From Nigrospora sphaerica (taxonomy: Eukaryota > Ascomycota > Sordariomycetes > Amphisphaeriales > Apiosporaceae), in assembly GCA_018287875.1 (NCBI GenBank), contig JAGVVL010000018.1:1166001-1230000 (forward strand): 64,000 bases of DNA, read 5' to 3'. Each line of letters begins with the position of its first letter. Position 1 is the first letter of the stretch. Positions 42,104 to 52,081 of the stretch are shown here, piece by piece. The translations under genes were made by a program, and so were the position numbers. The notes below the pieces were generated by a model. That model made no database searches, was not told the DNA's origin, and worked only from the letters and a program-made list of their open reading frames with translations.

Positions 42104-42150
42104 AATTCGGTGGCTGGTTTTTAGGGGGCCCGAATGGGGGTCCTCGAACT
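42104..42150 (-). repeat. Pogo-A right terminal inverted repeat
   Basis: Reverse complement of the left end, without the 17 bp extra segment. Followed by TA at 42151-42152. Confidence 0.85.
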
Positions 42151-42152
42151 TA

Positions 42153-44642
42153 ACCCATCGATGTGGCACAGATCTTGCAGCTCATGCCAAGCGGGCCCGG
42201 AGTACCTTCAGAGCAGTGAAGCTGATGAGTGTGCAACAGGTCTGGTGGATAACGTTCTTTTGAGTGAGTGCATACAAGAGGGACACTAACAAGATCAAAA
42301 AAAGGTTTCGCGGCGCCCACTTGGGTTCCCTTGGCAAAACACGGTCGCGGAGACGAGACCGAGCAGGGTTTCTACCGCAAAACATACCGCAGGTGACAGG
42401 CTCGGTATGGAGGCAAGAATAGAAAAAAGAGGGATGGAGGGCAGGTCGAAGCAAGCGAAGCATCCATGGTGATTTTGGTTGGGTGGAGGACAGAAGAAGG
42501 TGGGTGGAAGGGGCTGCGAAGGGGCTACGAAGGTGACGCCCTCGACAACAATTGACGATAAGCAATGGCAACCACATGGGCGCTCGCACTCTCTTGCCAT
42601 CGCGTCTTGACTGGAGGTGAGCGGGGTCGTACCCATTGCGAATACCAAGCAACCTTTTTGGAATTCTCCTGCTGCTTGACGTTTGCTTTCTGTCTTTCTT
42701 CCTCGACCCCCACGACACGCCACGCGCCACGCGCCACGCGCCACACGCCAACCAATCGCAGGTACCATCGCTGCCTAGCTTTCCCCCTGCCAGTCTCGAC
42801 CTTACCCTCGGCACTGCATCAGCTGCGGGCTGCCCACCGTCATGGCATTCCGTATGCTGCCTGCCGAAAAACCATCTGCCTCGCTATTTTCATGACATGA
42901 GCGGCTGAGGATTCCTTCCAGGTAACAGAATTCCCGTTGCCATTGTCCCCTGCCGGCCGTTCCATCCGCGGCGTGCGTGCACAGCCCCGCATCTATCCGG
43001 CTACCTGAGAGTGCTGTTCAAGCACGAGTGGGTCAACGGTCGCGGGGGCTGCTGACAAAAAGATTCGTGGGGGAGAGGTTGTCTTACCGCAGGATCCGTA
43101 GGGGTCATGACACTGCCGCGCATGGGCACTAACCCACCCATGCTCGGGGCTACACTTGAGGTCCTGTTCTACCAAGTGCACCTGTCTCCCGGTGTTTCCG
43201 GGGGTAGAATTAAGGTATTAAGCTCGCGGGAGGCTATTTACGGTAATTCGGCTGCCTGGTCCCTCCGTTTGATCCTTCACTATTCCCGCCAATAGTAGGC
43301 ATCAGCATCCTTTCCCACCCGCGTTGAAAAGGCCCCCAACTTCCAAACGTCCGGCACAAGATGCTGGACCCGAAGGATTGAGGAGACGCCGGGGAGCACC
43401 TCACCATCAACACCGTCTTGCCGTTTCTGCCGCCTACCGATCCAGCTTCACCGATAGCCGATGGCAGACGAACAGCAGCAGCCGCAGCACTCGGTGCATT
43501 TGACACGCAGGCGAGAGCAAAAGCGAGGGGGTGAGGGATGGAGCAATAAGCAACCCGGGGGAGCTGGCCGGGCGCCCGAGCATTCGGGGCTTCGTTGCCA
43601 CATCAAAGTGGCTCACAGCATCAAGCCGCCCCAAGTCTGGTTTCTTCCACATCGTACAGGGCCACGGCCCCACGCCTGCGTACCCCTAGGGCCCAGATTG
43701 CCAGGGTACCTCCAGCTTCTTCTGACCTAGTCCCTCTGGACCGCCCCGGCGGAACCGACCAGGATTGTCCGAGGGTGCCAATCTAATCTGCTGTGCTTTC
43801 CTGGGTCTGGGCGGTCCCTGCGGGTGCGGAGGGAAGAGGTTCCCTGATCGCTTGGCATCGCCAGATGTGACGCCCGAAAGTACGTCCTTGCAGATGATCT
43901 ACGGCACCTCCCCGCCGCTGTCATTGGTGGTATGGACGCCGCCAGTGGTCCCGAAAGTACGATGCTGCCGTAGCGCCCTTGCTGACCTAACCATTTGCCC
44001 AGGGGGCCAAGCTAGCCAGCATCCACATGGACGGCTGCCCGTTCGCATGCATGGGACGAATCGTTCGTGGTCCAATGAATGCCGGGAACTTCTTCGATGG
44101 TTGTGTTTGAAGCGCATGCCGCTGCGGTGCGACGGCGTTCGTACCGATGGCCAATCACAACCTAGCGCCGCCATCGTCTATGGGGGCAGCACGGCATGTG
44201 TTTGCACAGTGTCGGCGAAGCATTCGTCCTTCAGCCCTACGGGCCTCGCTCTACGGCCCCCCGGAGCGTTGGAGACCAAGAACCCCGCCGCCCCCTCCCC
44301 TATATTCGCTAACCAGGGAACCAGGGCAAACGGGCTTGCCATTGCTGACCCTAGTCTAGCGCCCGCAGTGCCCGCAGTGTCTACTTCGCCTACTTTTAGC
44401 TTGTCATGACAGACCACTGGGTCCCCTGGTTCGTGGTTCCCCCGAGTCCGAGCTGGCCCATAACAACACGGCCCGTCATCTGCCTACTCGACTCGTGAGC
44501 TCCTGTCATCCTTTCCCCCCAAAGGCCAAGGTACTATCGAGAATTCCTGGTCAGTACGCAACAGCCCGCCGGTGTTTCTAAACATAACATTTTACACGAA
44601 GAGGATCCCAAGGCAGACGTTTAACAGCAGTATACAAGAGCC
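42153..44642. other. Intergenic, right of the transposon nest
   Basis: 2.5 kb without a recognisable gene. It holds a short tandem array of CGCGCCACG-like units at about 42713-42749. Open frames on both strands are low-complexity and carry no domain I know. The last few hundred bases must hold the promoter of the FAD protein gene. Confidence 0.45.
42713..42749. repeat. Short tandem array of CGCGCCACG-like units
   Basis: Three to four imperfect copies of a 7-9 bp GC-rich unit. Confidence 0.75.
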
Positions 44643-46118
44643 ATGGCGTCTCTGGTATCATCACCGTCGACATGGACAAGTCACAGCGACACCTGGAGCC
44701 AACCCCCCAACGGCATCTCCTCACATCATTCTTCTCCTTTCCTTAAGACTGAGTCGGACAACATGTCGGACTACTCTTCAACTATTCAAGTGGCCATCAT
44801 CGGAGGTGACTTGGCGGCCATTGCCCTGCTTCGCGGCTTGCTTCACTACCCGCACGTTGCGGTGGACCTTTACGACGCTCGCCCACAGTTCAAGGAGGAC
44901 GGGCCCGCAATCGACTTGAGCGAGAGCACGCAAGGCGTGCTCCGGGCCATCGACCCGGCCTTCGACTCCTGCTTGGATCGCGCCGGTGCTGTGTACACCG
45001 CCATGGGGCTGCGCATCGGCACCGGAACCAACACCGGCTGCGCCGTGAACGCGGCTGGTGCACCCACCGAGGGCAGCAGGTCCGTTGGGCGACAAGCCTT
45101 GCTGGCCGAGATGCTTGCCGACGTGCCAGCCCACACAGTACACCTCAACACGCACATTTCCTCCGTTGATGAGGCGAACGGGGGATATGGCATGTTCTTA
45201 ACCTTTGTCGACGGCTCACAGAAGTACTACGATGCAGTGGTGGGAGCCGACGGACCATACGGCGTGGCCCGCCGCTTTGTCGTTGGCTCCGCTGATGAGG
45301 CCCGCAAGCCCAAGTCGGCCGGGTATTGGGGGCTTCCAGTGGTGGTACCTTTGGAGAGAGCCCAGCAGGCCATGGGAGACGAGGACCTTGATCCTCGAAA
45401 CCCTTATCAGCTGGGCTGGATCGGCAACGGCACCTTCATGCAGCACAGCTACCTCAACCATGGCCGAGACGTCCAGATTACATTGTTCGCCAAACTCGAC
45501 GGCTCGCGGAGCAACTTTGAGTGGGCCAAGCTTTTCACGCCCGAGGAGCTAGAGCGCGTGTTCTTTCACAACCAATCGGCAGCGTGCCAGGGCATGATCA
45601 GGGTAAGCCGCAAGCCTCCATCCCCTGTCTATACGGTTTCTTGTCTGCAGCCACTAAGTAGACGCCAGCTCGTCCAAAGCATCTACACCATTCAGATCGC
45701 GGGCATTGTGCAGACAAAGCATGTGCACACACCTACCTATGCCCACGGCCACGCCTGTCTCTTGGGAAACACAGCACATGCAGGCGTCACCTTCGACAGT
45801 GCCGCCTTTGGTCTGTCCATGGAAGAAGTGCTGATGCTGTGTACCCTCCTGGGGCGCGCCTCGTCGCGGCTGGAGATCTCGGCCGCACTACGCGCCTACG
45901 ACTACGTCTGCAGACCCCGCGCCGACCACGTTCTCCCAGCCGCCTCTGAAGCGAGCCGGATTCTTCTCGGCAAGTCTCGCAGCGCGGGTTTGGACCCCGA
46001 GAGGATTTCCGCCGAGCTGGAACAGAAATGGGCTGTGATCCACGACGTCGATTTTGCAGGACTTCAGACGGCTGCAATGGATACGATGGACCATTTACTT
46101 GGTTCCAGCGGTTGGTAA
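44643..46118 (+). CDS. FAD-dependent monooxygenase-like protein with eroded cofactor motifs
   Basis: Proposed exons 44643-45602 and 45696-46118 (460 aa). The intron has a GTAAGC donor and TTCAG acceptor, is 93 nt and stop-free, so an unspliced 491 aa form is also possible. A Ser-rich tail of about 40 residues precedes MSDYSSTIQVAIIGGDLAAIALL, and the second Met (44763) may be the true start. The fold follows salicylate-hydroxylase-type flavoproteins: Rossmann strand, Glu/Asp-ended second strand (VDLYDARPQFKEDGPAIDLSE), the VVGADG segment, and LLGNTAHAG near 390. Two hallmark motifs are altered. GxGxxG reads GGDLAA, lacking two of three glycines, and the GD motif reads GN. Family members oxidise aromatic or polyketide substrates with NAD(P)H and FAD; with these changes, catalysis here is doubtful. 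Confidence 0.75.
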   Translation: MASLVSSPSTWTSHSDTWSQPPNGISSHHSSPFLKTESDNMSDYSSTIQVAIIGGDLAAIALLRGLLHYPHVAVDLYDARPQFKEDGPAIDLSESTQGVLRAIDPAFDSCLDRAGAVYTAMGLRIGTGTNTGCAVNAAGAPTEGSRSVGRQALLAEMLADVPAHTVHLNTHISSVDEANGGYGMFLTFVDGSQKYYDAVVGADGPYGVARRFVVGSADEARKPKSAGYWGLPVVVPLERAQQAMGDEDLDPRNPYQLGWIGNGTFMQHSYLNHGRDVQITLFAKLDGSRSNFEWAKLFTPEELERVFFHNQSAACQGMIRVSRKPPSPVYTVSCLQPLSRRQLVQSIYTIQIAGIVQTKHVHTPTYAHGHACLLGNTAHAGVTFDSAAFGLSMEEVLMLCTLLGRASSRLEISAALRAYDYVCRPRADHVLPAASEASRILLGKSRSAGLDPERISAELEQKWAVIHDVDFAGLQTAAMDTMDHLLGSSGW

Positions 46119-47250
46119 GAACAAGGCAACGAAGAGGAAAAGAAGAATAAAACGAGTTGGGTTTCCTTTTTCGTGGTGGGCCGGGCCGCATTGGGATAGG
46201 GGTGCATATACGTGGAGTCTGGATTACACATGGGTGTTTCGGCCATACGACTCCTTCCATACTTACATGGACTTTTTTCATCAGAACATAGATTTATATA
46301 ACAATTTGGTTTCACACTTAGTCCACCCCACGAGTATCCGTTGTGTCGGTAGGCCCGTAGGAAGCATTGAAGTTGAGGAATGGGCAATCCTTTATGAGGT
46401 TTCTGCAGGATCTCTGCAGCTGTCATCCATCATCATTTTATCTTTAGTGTCACCAAACTTCATTACCGGGATGGCCTTTTTACTACGTGACTACAAAGGC
46501 TCGAGAGTCGTATGAGCTGCAGGACAGAGAGATGAATAATTAACAAACCCCCGGCCATGCTTCATGATTTGAAGTGCTTTGCTCCGACAACGGCTTCCTA
46601 CGGAATAGCCCGTAAAGTAAATCCTTATCAATCCGCCCTTCCCAGGACTTTTAGCTGCTTTGAAGTAAATCACGGGAGTGCGGCACTCTGTAACGAGCCT
46701 GTCTGTTTTCTCGGCTCAGCCGTTTCCCTCCGCCGATCTTTACTGGTTTGTCTATTTGATATAGGAACGGCACCCGGGTTTTGAAACCCTATTTTCAGGG
46801 TCCCAAATAAGTCAAGTGCTGTTACCAAAGGCTAACGTGGCCAATGGCCCACGGTTCGCCAGTCTCGATTCAAAGAAAGACACCAGGTGGACTAGGTATC
46901 CCAGGGACTAAAAATGTTACTAGCTTTGGAGCGCGCGAAGGGGACAACTTCGCCACGCAGGGTTGGAAGCAAAGGCGGAAGCAGAACATGATAGGCCAGG
47001 AGGTAGTTAGTTTGCTCACATTAGCCCCTGTAATGGGCCGTTTGCCGGCTGCAACTCTCAGCACCTTTTGCCTTTGTTATCGTCATCGCTACCAACATTG
47101 CGGGCGCGCGCTTCGTTTTGTCACACTGGCACCGTATACTCCAAGGGTGGGATGGAACGTAGCTATAAATCATGGTCCTAGGAGGAAAGAGACGAAAGAG
47201 GGTACACATTCCTGGGCCCTTGGATAGAGGTAGCGTTCTCGCTATACGAT
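46119..47250. other. Intergenic, convergent FAD gene / UBC-F-box gene
   Basis: 1.1 kb between convergent 3' ends. No gene, tRNA or repeat that I can support. Confidence 0.4.
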
Positions 47251-49326
47251 CTACGTCGCCCCAAAGCTTCCCCTTTCTCTGCCGTCCCGACCGCCCCGAC
47301 CACCTCTACCGCCTCTGCCGCCTCTACCGCCTCTGCCGCCTCTACCCCCTCTGCCGCCTCTGCCGCCTCTGCCGCCTCTGCCGCCTCTGCCGCCTCCTTC
47401 ACCGCGCCCGCCCTCCCCGCGGCCGGGGAAGAAGCTGAACCCCTCCGAGCTTGGCGGCGTGGGCCTGTCGACGTACACGGCGACGTCGGGCGAGACGCCC
47501 ACCGTGGGCTCGACGGCCCGCCGCAGGAAGAAGGCACGCTCCTGGTCGAGCGCCCAGCGCGAGTAGCCCCGGCCGACGCTGTCGGCCAGGGTCTGGCGCA
47601 GCACGGCGGTGAAGTCGCGCGCGCTGGGCATCGTCTGAAGGCCCATCTCGCGGAGGAAGGCGGGGAAGTCGCGAACGGTGTGGAGGCGCCGGACCTCGGC
47701 GGCCAGGCGCTCGGCGGCGCCGGGGGGCGGGCCGCCGTGGCGCCCGAAGAGCTCGTCGCGGACGGCCCCGAGCGGCACCCGCTTGGACGGCCGCGCCGTC
47801 CGCCGGAAGAGCTCCGAGAACATGAGGATGCGGTACGAGGTGCGAGACCCGCGGAACGTCGTGACCAGCCGGTAGGCCGAAACAGGCTCCGGCTCCAGAT
47901 ACGACAGCTCCGGGTGGTTGGCGCCCTTCGGGTCCAGGAGCCACACGACGTTGCGCGTGATGGCCTCGGTAATGATGGCTTTTCTCAGCGCGTCCGTGAT
48001 TTCCACGTCGCTGATGAGCAGGGCGACCAGAAGGTGGCCCAGGTTGGGACATTCGGCTTTGCTCCGTCGGCCCGCCGTGAATTGGGCGATGAGCGCGTTG
48101 GCGTGGTCGATGATGGCGCGATCCTCGGTGGCTAGGCAGACCAACAGATGGAAGAGGTGAAAGTACGATTCGATGGCCTTCTCCGATGCGTGCCGCAGTG
48201 TGCTCCTGTGCTCGCCCCCGTTCCGATTCCACCGTTCTGTGGGACCCGCGCACGACTCTTCCGCCACCAGGTTCAGCTGGACGACGATGTCACTCATGAA
48301 AGCGTACAGGACTTGGGCTCGGGAAGGCGATTCTAGCTTCAGATATTCTCTCAGAGCATCGAGGGTCTTTCCAGCCTCGTTGCCAACCCGTGCCCAGTGG
48401 CGGTGTGAAATGGGAAGGGCCAGCCATTGGTCGAAGGGGATGTTTTGCACCGACTTGCGGATACCCATCCCAAAAGCCTCCTTGGACAAGAGGTCGAACT
48501 CCGAGGCGAAACCTCTTCGCGTGGAAACGCCGACACCGAGGCTGGTCTGCCCGTAGCACTCCTTGGAGAAGAAGCACTGCAGTTCTCGCTGTCGTATCAC
48601 GTCGAATTCGCTGATCAACCCACTGATGCGCGGCCAGGCGCGGGCTAGGTTGGCAAGGTGCTCAAAGTCGTCGAGCTCTTCAATGACTGCCAAAAGTACC
48701 TCGTTTGGGAGGCGGTTGACGTGGCAATGCTTCGCTTCCGTCTTGAGCTGACCGGGCCGAGGGGAGACGTCAGCCGGCCCGCGACTGCCCATCCTATCCG
48801 TACGGCGTGTTGAGGAGGCATGGGCAGATTCAGGGGCAGGGACGGGACCAGGCGAACATGGCTCTTCCTGCGTCCCGTACCCACATTCTGGACAGACATG
48901 GGTCTCATGAAGCGCCGCAGTCTGTCGCCGGTAGTCTTCCAAGCATTTGGGGCTGCCGTAAGACGACTGATCGAGATAATCGCTGCCGAAGAAACTGAGC
49001 AGCTGGATGGCGATGCCCTTCAGCGTATATGCAGGTGTGTAGAAACTCGGGTCGTTCAGGATCGAAGCACATATGTAGCCTCGAAAAACGTTGGGGTGGC
49101 TGACTTGCGAGTCCATCGAGATGGAAGGGGGCTCCAGAGGAAACCGCTGCAGATTCTCAACGGTGAGGTGCATTTTCCTCCAGCCCGGAGGCGACAGAAC
49201 CAGACAGAGCTTGGTCAGATCGTCGCCGGCATGGAGAAGGATATTGGGGTAGGGCTTCCGGGTCAGCTCGTCGACGTCCATGAGCAAGCGCCGGCGCATA
49301 TGCGCCGTTCGCTCATTGGCCAACAT
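47251..49326 (-). CDS. E2-like (UBC) domain, F-box and RGG-tail fusion protein
   Basis: Intronless, 691 aa. Residues 10-130 read as a ubiquitin-conjugating fold: RRRLLMDVDELTRKPYPNILL (helix 1), PPGWRKMHLTVENLQRFPLEPPSI, then SHPNVFRGYICASILND, with HPN at 77-79 and a candidate catalytic Cys86, and TLKGIAIQLLSFFGSDYL as the following helix. A CPEC pair follows at 145-148. An F-box lies at about 203-245 (NRLPNEVLLAVIEELDDFEHLANLARAWPRISGL). The middle (250-620) is helical without a domain I can name. The last 50 residues are RGG/GRGG repeats from the tandem CTCTGCCGC array, suggesting RNA binding or Arg methylation. Whether Cys86 is active is unproven: the usual ICLDIL is ICASIL here, and the family's Asn in the HPN position is present. 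An E2 joined to an SCF adaptor is inference. Confidence 0.75.
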   Translation of the reverse strand: MLANERTAHMRRRLLMDVDELTRKPYPNILLHAGDDLTKLCLVLSPPGWRKMHLTVENLQRFPLEPPSISMDSQVSHPNVFRGYICASILNDPSFYTPAYTLKGIAIQLLSFFGSDYLDQSSYGSPKCLEDYRRQTAALHETHVCPECGYGTQEEPCSPGPVPAPESAHASSTRRTDRMGSRGPADVSPRPGQLKTEAKHCHVNRLPNEVLLAVIEELDDFEHLANLARAWPRISGLISEFDVIRQRELQCFFSKECYGQTSLGVGVSTRRGFASEFDLLSKEAFGMGIRKSVQNIPFDQWLALPISHRHWARVGNEAGKTLDALREYLKLESPSRAQVLYAFMSDIVVQLNLVAEESCAGPTERWNRNGGEHRSTLRHASEKAIESYFHLFHLLVCLATEDRAIIDHANALIAQFTAGRRSKAECPNLGHLLVALLISDVEITDALRKAIITEAITRNVVWLLDPKGANHPELSYLEPEPVSAYRLVTTFRGSRTSYRILMFSELFRRTARPSKRVPLGAVRDELFGRHGGPPPGAAERLAAEVRRLHTVRDFPAFLREMGLQTMPSARDFTAVLRQTLADSVGRGYSRWALDQERAFFLRRAVEPTVGVSPDVAVYVDRPTPPSSEGFSFFPGRGEGGRGEGGGRGGRGGRGGRGGRGGRGGRGGRGGRGGRGGRGGRDGRERGSFGAT
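47296..47398 (-). repeat. Tandem trinucleotide-type array coding the RGG tail
   Basis: Repeated CCTCTGCCG/CCTCTACCG units of 9 bp on the + strand, read on the minus strand as Gly-Gly-Arg. Arrays like this vary in copy number between strains by slippage. Confidence 0.85.
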
Positions 49327-50124
49327 GGTCGCTGGTTCGGGAAGGCCTCGCGTGGGCGTGACGGGGGATGAAGACGGGCCAGCTCAAGTGAATGGCTGAC
49401 TCAAAAAGTGCCGCAACGAAGTGTTCCTCAGAACCCTGAGCCACGGAGACGGGGATCGATGTTTGCTCGACAAGGCGGTCCCTGAGACGAGTGAGGACGA
49501 GCAACAGGTGTCAAGGAGGGGACCTCACTCCCCTATTTATCTTAAGGGCCGGCCTGTGCTTCCCGGTGACACAGGCTCGAATGAAGCCCTTTGACTATGG
49601 TTCGACCGAAGCGACGAGCACCATTTAGTGTTCCTGGCCCGGTCTGATCCATCATTGAGCGCCCGTCCGGTGGCAGTGGCTGGCCTCGCAGGGCTCGTGA
49701 TGAATGGTGGGTGGGGCCGGGCGCTCCCCGTTTGACTCACCACGCCGCCAAAACGCCGTCGGGGACAAAACCGAAGGCATTTAGAGAGATGGGGTCCGAG
49801 CTTGTCATGGCGGCCAGCCATCGGGAGCTCGACCGAAGCAGCAGTGACCGCGGTACGCAATGGTTTCTCATGGCCGTGTTTCTATTACGGTCGAGCTGCC
49901 GGGGTACCAAACAATGGAAGTCGAGATCGGTAGAGGGAAGGTTGATGGCAAGATAGGTAGATCCTTTGCCCATGATTGGAAGAAGCCCCACTGCCCACCC
50001 ACATCCCCTGACCTTGCTGCTGCCCCACTGGGGAAATACTGGGTAGAGCCCCCGAAGCACTCTACATTCTCTAATTCAACCCGCCAAAGCCACACATCAG
50101 CACGTTGTGCATTTGCAACCGTCA
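49327..50124. promoter_or_regulatory. Region between MFS 3' end and UBC-F-box start
   Basis: 798 bp holding the promoter of the UBC-F-box gene and the 3' region of the transporter gene (both on the minus strand). No clear elements seen. Confidence 0.4.
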
Positions 50125-52081
50125 TCAGTAGCCGTAGAGGTTCACGTGCTCCGTGGTGGACGCCCGAATCTTCTTGTTTTCCTGGATCAACATCATGCGA
50201 ATTACCCAGGCACAGCCGATAGCGAGAAAGGCGAAGGCCGCCGATGTGCCGAAACCGATGGCGTACCGCGGCTCGTCGTAGTCGGGCCCTAACATGACCC
50301 AGAGTCAGTTATTGGCCTCGGCCCAGAACGAAAAAAACAAAGAACAGCGGTGACAACGGGGACTGGATGCTGCTTACACATATAGGCGCCATAAATATAG
50401 CCAATCTGGCCGCCGACATTCGTCATGGCCAACACGACCTGCGCATATACGATTAGCCGCTGTCGGCTGGCGCCGGCCCTCGACCCCAGTACGCACCGCT
50501 TTCTTTTCCTTGGTCTGGCTCAGCGTCGACGAGGCCCAGCCGATAATGACAGAGTTGACCGAGTAGGCGCCCATGGGGAAGATGAAACAGGCAACGTAGC
50601 GGGACGCCGTGTTCATGTTGCTGGCCGCGATGGCGAACCCGACGATGGCGACGGCCAACCCGACCGTGATGTGCCAGGTGCGCTCGTGCAACCGCCCCGA
50701 GCTCCATCCCGTCAGGATGCCCGCTATCCCGGCAAGGATGAATGGCGGGCACGTGAGGACGAGTGTGATGGTGGTGGAAAACTTCATCGTCTTGACCACG
50801 CTGCGTAGTCCGTCAGCCCCGTTTCCCCACCCCCCCCTCCTCTCCGCCCTGGCAGAACAGCGGCGGCCGTGGTCACTTACGTCGGGAAGAAGGAGTTGAA
50901 GGAGCACGCGCTGAGGTGGAAGTTCTGCATGAGGCAGAAAATCCAGGTCCGCTTGTCGCGGGCCGCCTGCTTGAGGCCTTCCCACGCACTCGCGCTCTCG
51001 AGCGAGTCGCCGATCTTGTCACGCTCCATGCGCGCATGCGCCAGCTCGCGCTCGTCGCCCTTCAGCCAGTGTGTCGTGAGGGGCGTGTTCGGCAGGAGCC
51101 AGAAGCCAGCGATTCCGACGGCCGCGGTCACGACCCCTTCGATGATGAAAAGCCCTGCAGAACTCATCAGTAACCTTCAGCCCTTTGGATCGAGGGCGCC
51201 GCCGTCTTACATCGCCACCCTGCGATGCCACGCACGCCGTCGAGTCCCTCGAAGATACCCGCAGCAATCAGTCCCGAGAATCCCGTGGCCAGGATCTGGG
51301 CACAGTACAGCAGCGCGATTCTCGTCGCAACCTCTGCATACTGTGAGCGGCGAACCAACAGGCAGGCAGAGCCACAGGGGTCGCACGCGCACCTTTTCGT
51401 GTGTAGAAGATAGACAGCATATAGGTCGCCCCGGGGTAGAACTTTCGGGAGGGTTACGGCGGTCAGCAAGCGCGGTCCGGCAGCGATGGCGCGTACAGGG
51501 TTAACGGCGTCTCACCGGCGCTTCTGTGATGCCCAGCATGAACCTGCAGGCGACCAGGCCACCGAAATTGGTCACCAGCGCCGTGCAGGCGGAGACGAGA
51601 GCCCAGACCACCATCCAGCCGCTCATATAAATGCCGGGCTTGATGCGCGTGATGAGCATGTTGCTCGGAATCTGCATCAGGACGTATCCGACGAAGAGGC
51701 TGAACACCATGGTCAGCAAGTCGCCCGCGTCGGACCCGGCGCTTTGGCTAGGCGGAGTACGCACATGCTGACTGTGGTGTTGAATTGGAAGCCGGACATG
51801 CCGAGGTCGTCCTCGAGGTTGTTGAGACGGGCCTGCGCGATGGCGTTTCGGTCCACGTAGTTGAGGAAGTACATGAAGCACAGGGTCGGCATGATGCGCC
51901 AGTCGAGCTTCCGCACCAGTCTGATCTCGGCGGGGTCCGTCTTCGCCGCGCTCCCCGTGTAGTCGACGCCGGCCTTGGCGGCGCCGGCCTTTTCATCCAT
52001 GACGACGCTCTCGGTGTGCGTGCGGTCGATGGGCAGCTTTTCGTCGCCGGCGACGAGCCGTGGGTCTTGTTTGGCGTCCAT
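50125..52081 (-). CDS. MFS transporter of the Dal5 / anion:cation symporter type
   Basis: Eight exons: 52081-51765, 51699-51516, 51441-51393, 51333-51211, 51154-50881, 50800-50497, 50438-50378 and 50288-50125. All seven junctions are GT-AG and keep frame, giving 491 aa. The first 45 residues are a hydrophilic tail; TM1 begins at RIMPTLCFMYFLNYVDRNAIAQARLNNLEDDLGM, the hallmark of the Dal5/Tna1/Liz1 branch. Other conserved parts are FVGYVLMQIPSNMLITRIKPGIYMSGWMVVWALVS, FMLGITEAPFYPGATYMLS, GIAGWRWLFIIEGVVTA and FWLLPNTP. The second half has LAGIAGILTGWSSGRLHERTWHI and a final helix before QENKKIRASTTEHVNLYGY. Members import small carboxylates or vitamins (allantoate, nicotinate, pantothenate) across the plasma membrane; the substrate cannot be predicted. 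The exon of only 49 nt (FYPGATYMLSIFYTRK) supports the model, since it restores an invariant motif. Confidence 0.92.

Larger units (their letters stand above)
18982..42150 (-). mobile_element. Pogo-A: outermost pogo/Fot DNA transposon, split by nested insertions
   Basis: Ends are inverted repeats: AGTTCGAGGACCCCCATTCG at 18982 and its reverse complement ending at 42150, both flanked by the TA duplication typical of Tc1/mariner-pogo insertion (18980-18981 and 42151-42152). Element DNA survives in five pieces: 18982-19300, 21148-21306, 25031-25064, 35002-35813 and 41730-42150. They sum to about 1.74 kb, a normal pogo length. The intervening DNA is made of four separate insertions. Pieces are AT-enriched with many TAG/TAA codons where Trp or Gln is expected, the mark of RIP. 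The left TIR has an extra 17 bp (CCACTTTCGGGCCCCCC) that partly repeats the terminal sequence. Confidence 0.85.

Noticed and set aside
42182..42814. 210-codon minus-strand frame right of the transposon nest
   Set aside because: Low-complexity and repeat-driven (GAWRVARGAWRV from the tandem array); no domain.
43765..44409. 214-codon + strand frame
   Set aside because: No recognisable domain; composition resembles random GC-rich sequence.
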